Of a DNA stretch of 64,000 nt, positions 43,339 through 51,940 are shown piece after piece (the first letter of the stretch is position 1; every line of letters starts with the position of its first letter). The translations under genes were made by a program, and so were the position numbers. Below the pieces are notes generated by a model, which was given only the letters and a program-made list of their open reading frames with translations, was not told the origin of the DNA and made no database searches. Where the stretch lies: contig NZ_CP021455.1 in assembly GCF_002158865.1 (NCBI RefSeq), positions 2,852,001-2,916,000 of the forward strand. The letters are read 5' to 3'. The DNA is from Comamonas serinivorans (GTDB lineage Bacteria; Pseudomonadota; Gammaproteobacteria; Burkholderiales; Burkholderiaceae_C).

Positions 43339-43995
43339 TCAGCTGGCCAGCGCAGCCAACGCGCGCTGGGTGATCTCGTCCACCGAACCGGTGCCGCTGA
43401 TCTTGCGGTACTTGGGTGCAGCGGCCGCGTCGGCAGCCGCCCAGTTGCTGTAGTAGTCGACCAGCGGGCGCGTCTGCTTGCTGTAGACGTCCAGGCGCTC
43501 GCGCACGGTGGCTTCCTTGTCGTCGTCGCGCTGCACCAGGGGTTCGCCGGTCACGTCGTCCTGGCCCTCGACCTTGGGGGGGTTGAACGTGACATGGTAC
43601 GTGCGGCCCGAGCCGGGGTGGCTGCGGCGGCCGCTCATGCGCTCGATGATGGCGTCGAACGGCACGTCGATCTCCAGCACGTAGTCGAGCTTGACGCCCG
43701 CGGCCTTCATCGCGTCGGCCTGCGGGATCGTGCGCGGGAAACCGTCGAACAAAAAGCCCTTGGCGCAGTCAGGCTGGGCGATGCGCTCTTTCACCAGGTT
43801 GATGATGAGGTCGTCGCTCACCAGCTGGCCCGCATCCATCACGGCCTTGGCCTGCAGCCCCAGCGGCGTGCCGGCCTTGACGGCGGCGCGCAGCATGTCA
43901 CCCGTCGAAATCTGGGGAATGCCGTACTTCTCGCAAATGAACGCCGCTTGCGTGCCTTTGCCAGCGCCAGGCGGGCCAAGAAGAATGAGCTTCAT
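43339..43995 (-). CDS. adk: Adenylate kinase
   Basis: This 218-residue long-form enzyme has Walker A GPPGAGKGTQ, AMP-binding ISTGDMLRAAV, FLFDGFPRTIPQADAM and the LID domain GRTYHVTFNPPKVEGQDDVT. The LID carries no Cys zinc site. It interconverts ATP+AMP and 2 ADP. It sits downstream of kdsB in the same direction with a gap of about 160 bases, and ends at a good terminator. Confidence 0.97.
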   Translation of the reverse strand: MKLILLGPPGAGKGTQAAFICEKYGIPQISTGDMLRAAVKAGTPLGLQAKAVMDAGQLVSDDLIINLVKERIAQPDCAKGFLFDGFPRTIPQADAMKAAGVKLDYVLEIDVPFDAIIERMSGRRSHPGSGRTYHVTFNPPKVEGQDDVTGEPLVQRDDDKEATVRERLDVYSKQTRPLVDYYSNWAAADAAAAPKYRKISGTGSVDEITQRALAALAS

Positions 43996-44152
43996 GATGA
44001 ATCCTTGTCAGTTTTGAAAATCGTCGCGCCTGTGCAGCCACAGGCCCTGGAATGCAGCGGGCCCAGGCAGTGCCGGGGCCAAAACGGCACGCAGGATAGC
44101 ACGCACCTCCGTGGCGCTCCGGGCGCACGAGACAATGCGTTACGAGCCCCTC

Positions 44153-44929
44153 TCAGCGGCCCTCGCCCGCCCCCGCGGCAAAGGTGGCCTGCACGTGCTT
44201 CAGGTCCTCGGGCGTGTCGACCCCACGACCGGGCGCCTCGGCGGTGACGTGCACCGCGATGCGGTGGCCGTGCCACAGCGCCCGCATCTGCTCCAGCGAT
44301 TCGCAGCGCTCGATGGGCGCCTGCGCCAGCGTGGGAAACGCACGCAGAAAGCCGACCCGATAGCCGTAGATGCCGATGTGCCGCAGCGGTGCAGGATCGG
44401 TCGGCAGCGCCTGCACGCCGTCGGCGAACCCATCGCGCCACCAGGGCATGGGGGCGCGGCTGAACGACAGGGCCAGGCCATGGCGGTCGGTCGTCACCTT
44501 CACGACATTCGGGTTGACGAAATCGGCCAGCGTGTCGATGGCGTGCGCGGCGGTGCTCATGGACGCCTGCGGATGACGGACCAGCAGCTCCGCCACGGCG
44601 TCGATCAGCGCCGGGGCGATCAAGGGCTCGTCGCCCTGCACGTTGACGACACAGGCTTCATCGGCCAGACCCAGGGCCGCGCAGGCCTCGGCCAGGCGGT
44701 CGCTGCCGCTGGGGTGGTCGGCGGCGGTCAGCACCGCCCGCACGCCGTGGGCCTGGCATGCGGCAACAACCTCGGGCGCGTCGGTGGCGACCACCACCTC
44801 CGTCGCCTGCGACTGGCGGGCGCGCTCGGCCACGCGCACCACCATGGGCTTGCCGCCCAGGTCGGCCAGCGGCTTGTTGGGCAGGCGGGTCGACGCCAGA
44901 CGCGCCGGAATCAGAACGGTGAAGGGCAT
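44153..44929 (-). CDS. kdsB: 3-deoxy-manno-octulosonate cytidylyltransferase
   Basis: This 258-residue enzyme starts MPFTVLIPARLASTRLPNKP, the CMP-KDO synthetase signature. ATDAPEVV, HPSGSDRLAEA, CVVNVQGDEPLI and HIGIYGYRVGFLRAF follow. It activates KDO for lipopolysaccharide inner-core assembly in the cytoplasm. An ATG six codons upstream (44947) is an alternative; the chosen start gives the family's usual length. Confidence 0.95.
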   Translation of the reverse strand: MPFTVLIPARLASTRLPNKPLADLGGKPMVVRVAERARQSQATEVVVATDAPEVVAACQAHGVRAVLTAADHPSGSDRLAEACAALGLADEACVVNVQGDEPLIAPALIDAVAELLVRHPQASMSTAAHAIDTLADFVNPNVVKVTTDRHGLALSFSRAPMPWWRDGFADGVQALPTDPAPLRHIGIYGYRVGFLRAFPTLAQAPIERCESLEQMRALWHGHRIAVHVTAEAPGRGVDTPEDLKHVQATFAAGAGEGR

Positions 44930-45032
44930 GGGGTCAAGCGCTTTCATGAAGGCGGTGTAGCGGGCTTTTCGGCGGCCTTCGTGGAGGCCTGCGCGGCGCG
45001 CAATCCGAGCGTGGGCAATCTGAAGACACGAA

Positions 45033-45083
45033 GGGTATGCCAAGCTCTCCGTTTCATCAACAACGGCATTGGACCCATACCCC
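45033..45083. repeat. GTAT/ATAC interrupted palindrome, copy R15
   Basis: Between kdsB and the cyo operon terminator. Outer arms GGGTATG and CATACCC; inner arms CTCCGTT and AACGGCA. Confidence 0.85.
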
Positions 45084-45095
45084 TTGCCCCAAATG

Positions 45096-45125
45096 CAAAT
45101 CAGCCAGCAACGGGTGCTGGCTGAT
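45096..45125 (-). terminator. Terminator of the cyo operon
   Basis: On minus, ATCAGCCAGC pairs with GCTGGCTGAT around a 7-base loop, followed by TTTGC. It lies about 75 bases beyond the cyoD stop. Confidence 0.6.
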
Positions 45126-45200
45126 GGCTTGGCGGCATGCAGTGCGCATGCGGGGCCGGCAACAAGCCCACGCCGGCTTGGCCGACGGGGCCTGGCGGCA

Positions 45201-45584
45201 TCACGGCGCGCCGTGCTGCACGCCCTGCGGGTGCATGGGCATCATGTTGGTGTTCATGTGGAACATGACCCACAGCGTGCCGGCGATAGCGATGGCCACG
45301 AAGACCACGGTGAAGATGGTGGACAGCATGGTCCAACCGCCTTCGACCTTGCCGTTCATGTGCAGGAAGAACACCATGTGCACGATGATCTGCACCACCG
45401 CGAAGGCGCCCAGCACCAGCACGGCGGTCGAGCGGTTGGCGATGATGTCGGTCATCACCAGCCAGAACGGGATGGCGGTGAGGACGATGGAGAGCACGAA
45501 GCCCCACATGTAGCCCGAGAACGTGCTGTGCGGGCCATCGTCGTGGTGGTGGTCGTCGTGACCGTGAACGTCTTGTGCACTCAT
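45201..45584 (-). CDS. cyoD: Cytochrome o ubiquinol oxidase subunit IV
   Basis: This 127-residue protein has a His-rich N-terminus (HDDHHHDDGPH) and three transmembrane segments: WGFVLSIVLTAIPFWLVM, AVLVLGAFAVVQIIVHMVFF and FTVVFVAIAIAGTLWVMF. It helps assemble the bo3 oxidase. The start shares one base with the cyoC stop (TGATG). ATG at 45584 is chosen because upstream extension would run through cyoC. Confidence 0.93.
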   Translation of the reverse strand: MSAQDVHGHDDHHHDDGPHSTFSGYMWGFVLSIVLTAIPFWLVMTDIIANRSTAVLVLGAFAVVQIIVHMVFFLHMNGKVEGGWTMLSTIFTVVFVAIAIAGTLWVMFHMNTNMMPMHPQGVQHGAP

Positions 45585-46216
45585 CAGAGCACCCCCATCA
45601 GGTAAACAAAGGTGAACACGCCGATCCAGACCACGTCCAGGAAGTGCCAGAACATGGACAGGCACATCAGGCGACGCTTGTTTTCGTGGATCAGGCCGTG
45701 CTTGCTGATCTGGATCATCAGCACGACCAGCCAGATCAGGCCGAAGGTCACGTGCAGGCCGTGGGTGCCCACCAGGGCAAAGAAGGCCGACATGGCGGCG
45801 CTGCTCTGCGGGCCCGCGCCCACGTGGATCAGGTGGTGGAACTCGTAGAGTTCGACCGCCAGGAAGCACAGGCCGAAGAAGCCGGTGATGGCCAGCCACA
45901 GCAGCGTGCCGCCCTTGTCATTGACCTGCTTGCGCAGCATGGCAAAGCCGAAGGTGATGGACGACAGCAGCAGGAAGGCCGTGTTCAGGGCCACCAGCGT
46001 CAGGTCGAACAGCTCGGCGCCGTTGGGCCCGCCCGCAAAGTTGCGGCCCAGCACGCCCCAGGTGGCGAACAGCGACGCGAAGATGAGGCAGTCGCTCATC
46101 AGGTAGAGCCAGAAGCCCAGCGCGGTGCCGTTCTCGGGATGGGGCTCGTGTGCGAGGTGGTACTCGCGCGTGGCCAGGGCGGCTGTGCCGCCAGCGTTCA
46201 GGTGTGGATTAGACAT
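45584..46216 (-). CDS. cyoC: Cytochrome o ubiquinol oxidase subunit III
   Basis: This 210-residue protein has five hydrophobic segments (LGFWLYLMSDCLIFASLFAT onward). ELYEFHHLIHVGAGPQSSAA, GTHGLHVTFGLIWL and MFWHFLDVVWIGVFTFVYLM are the subunit III motifs. It is part of the quinol oxidase that reduces oxygen and pumps protons. It overlaps cyoB by eight bases and cyoD by one. Confidence 0.95.
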   Translation of the reverse strand: MSNPHLNAGGTAALATREYHLAHEPHPENGTALGFWLYLMSDCLIFASLFATWGVLGRNFAGGPNGAELFDLTLVALNTAFLLLSSITFGFAMLRKQVNDKGGTLLWLAITGFFGLCFLAVELYEFHHLIHVGAGPQSSAAMSAFFALVGTHGLHVTFGLIWLVVLMIQISKHGLIHENKRRLMCLSMFWHFLDVVWIGVFTFVYLMGVL

Positions 46217-48218
46217 GTGCGGCAGCCAGCTGTTGCGTGCGCTTTTCTTCCGTGGCCGCCACGTCGGCCGCCGGGATGTAGTAGTCGCGCTTGTAGTTGA
46301 AGGTGTGAATGATCGAGGCCAGCACGGTGCCGGCGAACGATGCGATGGCCAGGGGCCACATGTGCCAGATCAGGGCGAAACCCAGCACCGTCGACAGGCC
46401 GGCGACCACGATGCCGGAACCGGTGTTCGCAGGCATGTGGATGGGCTCGAAGCCGGTCAGCGGACGCTGGTAGCCGTGCTTCTTCATGTCCCACCAGGCA
46501 TCGACGTCGTGCACCACGGGCGTGAAGGCGAAGTTGTACTGCGGCGGGGGTGACGAGGTGGCCCACTCCAGCGTGCGGGCATCCCAGGGGTCGCCGGTTT
46601 CGTCACGCAGCTTGTCGCGCTGCAGGTAGCTGACCACGAGCTGGATCAGGAAGCAGCCGATGCCGGCGGCGATCAGGGCCACACCGAAGGCGGCAATGAT
46701 GAACCAGATCTGCAGCGAGGTGTCTTCGAAGTGGTTGGCGCGGCGCGTCACTCCCATCAGGCCCAGGATGTACAGCGGCGTGAACGCCACCCAGAAGCCG
46801 ACCAGCCAGAACCAGAACGACGCCTTGCCCCAGAACTCGTTGAGCTTGTAGCCAAAGGCCTTGGGATACCAGTAGTTGATGCCGGCGAACACGGCGAACA
46901 CCACGCCGCCGATGATCACGTTGTGGAAGTGCGCGATCAGGAACAGCGAGTTGTGCAGCACGAAGTCGGCCGGCGGCACGGCCAGCAGCACGCCCGTCAT
47001 GCCGCCGATGGCGAAGGTGACCATGAAGCCCACCGACCACAGCATGGGCACGCTGAAGCGGATGCGGCCCTTGTACATGGTGAACAGCCAGTTGAAGATC
47101 TTGGCGCCCGTCGGGATCGAGATGATCATGGTCGTGATCCCGAAGAACGAGTTCACGCTGGCCCCCGAGCCCATGGTGAAGAAGTGGTGCAGCCACACCA
47201 GGTACGACAGGATGGTGATACAGACCGTGGCGTACACCATGGAGGTGTAGCCAAACAGGCGCTTGCGGCTGAACGTGGCCACGACTTCCGAGAAGATGCC
47301 GAAGGCGGGCAGCACCAGGATGTAGACCTCGGGGTGGCCCCAGATCCAGATCAGGTTCACGTACAACATGGGGTTGCCACCCAGGTCGTTGGTGAAGAAG
47401 TTGGTGCCCACATAGCGGTCCAGCGACATCAGCACCAGGGCAGCGGTCAGCACCGGGAACGAGGCCACGATCAGGGCGTTGGTGCACAGCGAGGTCCAGG
47501 TGAAGACGGGCATCTTCATCAGGTTCATGCCGGGCGCGCGCATCTTGATGATGGTGACGATCAGGTTGATGCCCGACAGCGTGGTCCCCACCCCGGCGAC
47601 CTGCAGCCCCCAGATGTAGTAGTCCAGCCCGGTGCTCCCGCTCTGGTGTCCCAGGTTGGACAGCGCCAGCCAGCCCGAGGTCGAGAACTCGCCCAGGAAC
47701 AGCGAGATCATGACCAGCACAGCACCGCCGGTCGTCATCCAGAAGCTGAAGTTGTTCAGGAACGGGAACGACACGTCACGCGCGCCGATCTGCAGCGGCA
47801 CCACGTAGTTCATGAAACCCGTCACGAACGGCATGGCCACGAAGAAGATCATGATCACGCCGTGGGCCGTGAAAATCTGGTCGTAGTGGTGCGGGGGCAG
47901 GTAGCCCATGTTGTCGCCAAAGGCCATGGCCTGTTGCAGACGCATCATCACCGCGTCGGCGAAGCCGCGCAGCAGCATGACCAGCGCCAGCAGCATGTAC
48001 ATGATGCCGATCTTCTTGTGGTCGATGGAGCAGATCCAGTCGTTCCACAACGGGCCCCAGAGCTTGAATTTGGTGATGCCGGCCAGCACAGCCAGACCAC
48101 CGAGCACCACGGCAATGAAAGTCACCAGCACGATGGGCTCGTGCGTCATGGGAATCTGATCCCAGGTGATGCGACCCAACAGCCAGTGGGCCGGCGTAGT
48201 TTGTTCAGACACAGACAT
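46209..48218 (-). CDS. cyoB: Cytochrome o ubiquinol oxidase subunit I
   Basis: This 669-residue heme-copper oxidase core has WGHPEVYILVLPAFGIFSEV, containing the CuB His and the cross-linked Tyr. VWLHHFFTMGSGASVNSFFG gives two more CuB His ligands. LFLIAHFHNVIIGG gives the heme His pair. GGMTGVLLAVPPADFVLHNS and SIDHKKIGIMYMLLALVMLL are further subunit I landmarks. It reduces oxygen to water using ubiquinol and pumps protons. Confidence 0.97.
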   Translation of the reverse strand: MSVSEQTTPAHWLLGRITWDQIPMTHEPIVLVTFIAVVLGGLAVLAGITKFKLWGPLWNDWICSIDHKKIGIMYMLLALVMLLRGFADAVMMRLQQAMAFGDNMGYLPPHHYDQIFTAHGVIMIFFVAMPFVTGFMNYVVPLQIGARDVSFPFLNNFSFWMTTGGAVLVMISLFLGEFSTSGWLALSNLGHQSGSTGLDYYIWGLQVAGVGTTLSGINLIVTIIKMRAPGMNLMKMPVFTWTSLCTNALIVASFPVLTAALVLMSLDRYVGTNFFTNDLGGNPMLYVNLIWIWGHPEVYILVLPAFGIFSEVVATFSRKRLFGYTSMVYATVCITILSYLVWLHHFFTMGSGASVNSFFGITTMIISIPTGAKIFNWLFTMYKGRIRFSVPMLWSVGFMVTFAIGGMTGVLLAVPPADFVLHNSLFLIAHFHNVIIGGVVFAVFAGINYWYPKAFGYKLNEFWGKASFWFWLVGFWVAFTPLYILGLMGVTRRANHFEDTSLQIWFIIAAFGVALIAAGIGCFLIQLVVSYLQRDKLRDETGDPWDARTLEWATSSPPPQYNFAFTPVVHDVDAWWDMKKHGYQRPLTGFEPIHMPANTGSGIVVAGLSTVLGFALIWHMWPLAIASFAGTVLASIIHTFNYKRDYYIPAADVAATEEKRTQQLAAAHV

Positions 48219-48247
48219 GTTTCTTGTCTCTCAATGATTGCTGGGGC

Positions 48248-49231
48248 TCAATGGCCCGCCTGGGGCGCGGATGCGGGCGTTTCAGACGCAGGCGCAGCCT
48301 GGGCGCTGGCCGGTTGCAGGCCGGCGTCCTTGGCCATGATCTCGTGCATGCAGACTTGGCCGTCTTCGACGCAGCGGTTCAGGATGCGCTGATAGAGCTG
48401 GTCTTCCACCGACGAGAACAGCTGCACGGGGTTGCGCTCGCTGGGCTTGACCAGCTCGCGGTAGGCATCGCGCGACAGCGGCTGGCCTTCCGCCTTGGCC
48501 TTGGCCACCCAGGCGTCGAAGTCCTGATCCGACAGGCCATGGAACTTGAACGTCATGCCCGCAAAGCCGGCGCCGCTGTAGTGCGCCGACTTGCCGGGGA
48601 ATTCACCGGGCTTGTTGATGACCGCGTTGAGCTGCGTCTCCATGCCGGGCATGGTGTAGATCATGCCGGCCAGGTCCGGCACGTAGAACGCGTTCATGGT
48701 GTGGGTCGAAGTCAGCTTGAAGCGGATCGGACGATCCACCGGCGCGGCCAGCTCGTTGACCGTCGCAATGCCCTGCTCCGGCAGGAAGAACAGCCACTTC
48801 CAGTCCAGCGACACGACTTCCACCTCGAGCGGCTTCACATCGGGGCTCAGCGGCTTGTCGGCCGAGATGCGGTCCAGCGGGCGATAGGGATCGAGCTGGT
48901 GCGTGGTGATCCAGGTCAGGGCGCCCAGCGCGATGATGATCAGCAGCGGCGCGGACCAGATGATCAGCTCCAGCTTGGTGGAGTGGTGCCAATCGGGGTC
49001 GTAGTCGGTTTCGGCGGCCTTGCCGTTCTGGCGGTAGCGCCAGGCGAACAGCAGGATCAGGACGATCACCGGCACCACGATGAGCAGCATGAGGGCGGTG
49101 GCAACGACGATCAAACGGCCCTGTTGGGCCGCAATGTCGCCAGCGGGATTGAGTACCACGAGCTCGCAGCCGGCAAGTAAACCGACGGCGGCGAGCACGA
49201 TGGCACTGCGGAGCAAGTTGATGAGACGCAT
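48248..49231 (-). CDS. cyoA: Cytochrome o ubiquinol oxidase subunit II
   Basis: This 327-residue lipoprotein starts MRLINLLRSAIVLAAVGLLA and then Gly-Cys (LAGC lipobox). Two membrane segments are followed by a periplasmic cupredoxin-like domain. The domain lacks CuA ligands, as expected for quinol oxidases: LDWKWLFFLPEQGIATVNEL, STHTMNAFYVPDLAGMIYTM. The C-terminal Ala/Pro-rich tail is variable. It is the first gene of the operon cyoABCD; no cyoE follows in the window. The upstream frame to 49264 is not used because the signal peptide begins at 49231. Confidence 0.95.
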   Translation of the reverse strand: MRLINLLRSAIVLAAVGLLAGCELVVLNPAGDIAAQQGRLIVVATALMLLIVVPVIVLILLFAWRYRQNGKAAETDYDPDWHHSTKLELIIWSAPLLIIIALGALTWITTHQLDPYRPLDRISADKPLSPDVKPLEVEVVSLDWKWLFFLPEQGIATVNELAAPVDRPIRFKLTSTHTMNAFYVPDLAGMIYTMPGMETQLNAVINKPGEFPGKSAHYSGAGFAGMTFKFHGLSDQDFDAWVAKAKAEGQPLSRDAYRELVKPSERNPVQLFSSVEDQLYQRILNRCVEDGQVCMHEIMAKDAGLQPASAQAAPASETPASAPQAGH

Positions 49232-49592
49232 GCTTTGGCAGACCAGAAGGTGGATGAGCCACACTGTTTTGGGGAAAACCCGGTGGGTCGGCGGGAATGT
49301 ACGGCAAAACCAGGGGCACGCCTATAGGACGTTTTGTCCTATTGCACCCCGAAACAGTGCACACCCCAGGTCAGCCCAGCGCTGAAAGCAACGCTATCGT
49401 TTTTGCACCGCAGCGCTGCGGCCCTGATCCGCGCGGCGATTGAGCCTGTAGGGGCCCTGCTCCCCTCAGGAAAACCCTTGTCACCGCCGGCCTTTCTGCG
49501 CCCTGTTTTCCCCTATCCTGTGAAGCGTGCCCAGGGCACAAGCGGTTGCACTGCGGTGGTGCAACCGAGTTTGCTGCAGTAAGTGAGGGACC
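49232..49592. promoter_or_regulatory. Divergent regulatory region of cyoABCD and an MFS gene
   Basis: The 361 bases hold no gene. They contain a 7-bp inverted repeat (49324-49342) and several GTTTT/AAAAC stretches, including GGGGAAAACC at 49271-49280. The cyo promoter should lie near 49240-49330 on minus. The GAGGGA site just upstream of 49593 is the ribosome binding site of the MFS gene. Confidence 0.5.
49324..49342. promoter_or_regulatory. Palindromic operator candidate upstream of cyoA
   Basis: ATAGGAC and GTCCTAT are separated by five bases (GTTTT). The symmetry and its position about 95 bases before cyoA suggest a dimeric regulator site. No known regulator site is recognised in it. Confidence 0.4.
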
Positions 49593-50927
49593 ATGGCCAC
49601 CTTGACCCAAACCTTTCCCACGCCAGCCGGTTCGCCGGGTGTCGGATCGTCTGCACCGTCCCAGGAGGACGTGAAGCCTGGCGACATCGCCGTGGGCGTG
49701 ATCATCGGACGCACCTCCGAGTATTTCGACTTCTTCGTCTACGGCATCGCCTCGGCGCTCGTGTTTCCCAAGGTGTTCTTCCCCTGGTTGCCGGGCCTGG
49801 AGGCCACCCTGTGGTCCTTCGCGCTCTTTGCACTGGCCTTCATCGCGCGCCCCATCGGCACCGCGCTGTCCATGGCCATCCAGCGCCGCTGGGGCATGGC
49901 CACCAAGTTGACCACCGCGCTGTTCCTGCTGGGCACCTGCACTGCGTGCATCGCCTTTCTGCCGGGCTACGAGGTCCTCGGCATCCATGCCGTGATCCTG
50001 CTGGCCCTGTTTCGCTTTGGCCAGGGCTTGGCCCTGGGCGGCTCCTGGGACGGCCTGCCGTCGCTGCTGGCCATGAATGTGCCCCAGGAGCGCCGCGGCT
50101 GGTACGCCATGATGGGCCAGTTGGGTGCGCCGATCGGCTTCATCATCGCCAGCGGCTTGTTCGCCTACCTGTACACCAGCCTGTCGCACGACGACTTCTT
50201 CAGCTTCGGCTGGCGCTACCCCTTCTACGTGGCCTTCGCGATCAACGTCGTGGCCTTGTTCGCCCGCCTGCGGCTGGTCATGGACGATGAGTTCCAGACC
50301 ATGCTGGCCCGCAGCGAACTCACCCCGGTCGACGTGGGCGAGCTCATGAGCAACCAGGGACACAACGTGATCATCGGCGCCTTCGCCGCGCTGGCGAGCT
50401 TCGCGCTGTTCCACCTGGTGACGGTGTTCCCGCTGTCCTGGGTGCAGCTGTTCACCTCGCAGCCGGTGGGCGAGTTCCTGGAGGTGCAGATCGTCGGCGG
50501 CTTCCTCTGCGCCATCGCCGTCGTGGTGTCGGGCTGGGCCGCCGACCGCTTCGGCCGCCGCAACACCCTGGGCTCCATGGCGGCGCTGATCGCCTTGTTT
50601 GCCCTGGCGGCGCCCATGCTGCTCAAAGGCGGCACGGCGGGCCAGAACACCTTCCTGCTGCTGGGCTTCGTGCTGCTGGGCCTGTCCTACGGCCAGTCCT
50701 CGGGCACCGTGACCTCGAACTTCCTGTCCAAGTACCGCTACACCGGCGCCGCCTTGACCACCGACCTCGCCTGGCTCATCGGCGCAGCCTTTGCGCCCCT
50801 GGTGGCGCTGGGCCTGTCGGCTTACTTCGGACTGGGCTACCTCAGCGTCTACCTGCTGTCGGCCTGCGTGTGCACGCTGGGCGCCCTGGCGCTGAACAAG
50901 TCCCTGGAATCGCGCGACAGCCAGTGA
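49593..50927 (+). CDS. MFS transporter, metabolite:proton symporter type
   Basis: This 444-residue protein has 12 likely segments. GVIIGRTSEYFDFFVYGIAS is the MHS family signature, as in ProP and KgtP. FGQGLALGGSWDGLPSLLAM and a cytoplasmic RPIGTALSMAIQRRWGMATK loop also fit. The MHS hallmark G-x-x-x-E-x-x-D-x-x-x-Y is nearly complete. The substrate may be a carboxylate or zwitterion. It is divergent from the cyo operon and ends at a strong terminator. Confidence 0.88.
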   Translation: MATLTQTFPTPAGSPGVGSSAPSQEDVKPGDIAVGVIIGRTSEYFDFFVYGIASALVFPKVFFPWLPGLEATLWSFALFALAFIARPIGTALSMAIQRRWGMATKLTTALFLLGTCTACIAFLPGYEVLGIHAVILLALFRFGQGLALGGSWDGLPSLLAMNVPQERRGWYAMMGQLGAPIGFIIASGLFAYLYTSLSHDDFFSFGWRYPFYVAFAINVVALFARLRLVMDDEFQTMLARSELTPVDVGELMSNQGHNVIIGAFAALASFALFHLVTVFPLSWVQLFTSQPVGEFLEVQIVGGFLCAIAVVVSGWAADRFGRRNTLGSMAALIALFALAAPMLLKGGTAGQNTFLLLGFVLLGLSYGQSSGTVTSNFLSKYRYTGAALTTDLAWLIGAAFAPLVALGLSAYFGLGYLSVYLLSACVCTLGALALNKSLESRDSQ

Positions 50928-50953
50928 GCCTGGTTGGCCGCGGTCACCCCCTC

Positions 50954-50975
50954 AGGCACCTTCGGGTGCCTTTTT
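50954..50975 (+). terminator. Intrinsic terminator after the MFS gene
   Basis: AGGCACC pairs with GGTGCCT around a TTCG loop, followed by TTTTC. It stands 26 bases beyond the stop. Confidence 0.85.
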
Positions 50976-51234
50976 CATGCCCTGCCTCCATGCCTTCAAT
51001 CTGACGCTCAGCTGTCTGCGCGCCAGCCACGCCGTTCCGGTTCCGGCGTCAGGATGAAGCCGAGTCTGCAGCGGGCTCGGCCGCCAACCGCGTCGGCTTC
51101 GCGCCACAGCACGGTGTGGATGCCGGATGCCAGCAGCCAGCAGCGCCGGCGACCTGGACCACCAGCATGTCGTTGCGGCCTCTGCATCGGCCTGGTGGCC
51201 GCCCGCCGGGTAGCCCTGGCGCACAATCCCTGCC

Positions 51235-51558
51235 ATGAGCTACACCGCCAACTTCGCCCCCGAAACCCTCTCGCGCGCCGAGGTCGACGCCCAGCGCGGG
51301 CCGCTGGTGCTGGAATTCGGCACCAACTGGTGCGGGCACTGCCAGCGCGCGCAGCCCTCGGTACAGGCTGTGCTGGCCGCGAACGACGTGCCGCACGTCA
51401 AGGTGGAAGACGGTTCCGGCCGCCCCCTGGGCCGCTCGTTTGGCGTGCGCCTTTGGCCCACGCTGGCGTTCCTGAAGGACGGGCAAGAGCTGGCACGCGT
51501 GGTGCGCCCCACCGACACGTCCGAGCTGAGCCAGGCCCTGAGCCGCATCCTGACGTGA
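51235..51558 (+). CDS. Thioredoxin family protein with CGHC active site
   Basis: This 107-residue thioredoxin fold has LVLEFGTNWCGHCQRAQPSV, with active site Cys-Gly-His-Cys instead of the usual CGPC. CGHC, as in protein disulfide isomerase, is more oxidising. A cis-Pro is present in VRLWPTLAFLKDG. There is no signal peptide, so it appears cytoplasmic. It probably reduces or isomerises disulfides; the partner is unknown. It stands alone between the MFS terminator and the HsdR-like gene. Confidence 0.88.
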   Translation: MSYTANFAPETLSRAEVDAQRGPLVLEFGTNWCGHCQRAQPSVQAVLAANDVPHVKVEDGSGRPLGRSFGVRLWPTLAFLKDGQELARVVRPTDTSELSQALSRILT

Positions 51559-51940
51559 GACACAGCGAACCGCGGCACACATCCGCCCTGCTGGCCGGGC
51601 CTTGACTCCCCCGCCGCAACTCACCACCCGCGCTCGGGCCCAGTGCATCCACCCTCAAGCCGGCTCCGGTGACGCCCATCTCCGCATCGGTCTGACCGTC
51701 CGCACGCATGGCTGACGGCCACACCTGCCATGCCGCTCATGGCTGACGGGATCCAGCCGTGCTTGGTGCAATGCGGCGCGGCTCCAGCAACCAATCTCGA
51801 TACGGAGTATGGATCCATCTCCGTCAATTTTTCATCGGCAACCACCCCATACCTCAACCCCTCGACAAGAAAAACACCCTCGTCCCGCTCGCACCGCCCA
51901 CACCAATCAGCCCTGCTGCAAGACCACCGACAATCGCCGC
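51559..51940. other. Spacer with palindrome R16 upstream of the HsdR-like gene
   Basis: The 382 bases hold no gene beyond the repeat. A short direct repeat CATGGCTGACGG occurs twice (near 51707 and 51738). The HsdR-like promoter should lie here. Confidence 0.45.
51804..51855. repeat. GTAT/ATAC interrupted palindrome, copy R16
   Basis: Lies 85 bases upstream of the HsdR-like start. Outer arms GGAGTATGG and CCATACCTC; inner arms ATCTCCGT and ATCGGCAA (degraded). Confidence 0.85.

Noticed and set aside
51008..51226. 72-codon minus-strand frame upstream of the thioredoxin gene
   Set aside because: Slightly protein-like end (GIHTVLWREADAVGG), but no family and no ribosome binding site. Not enough support.
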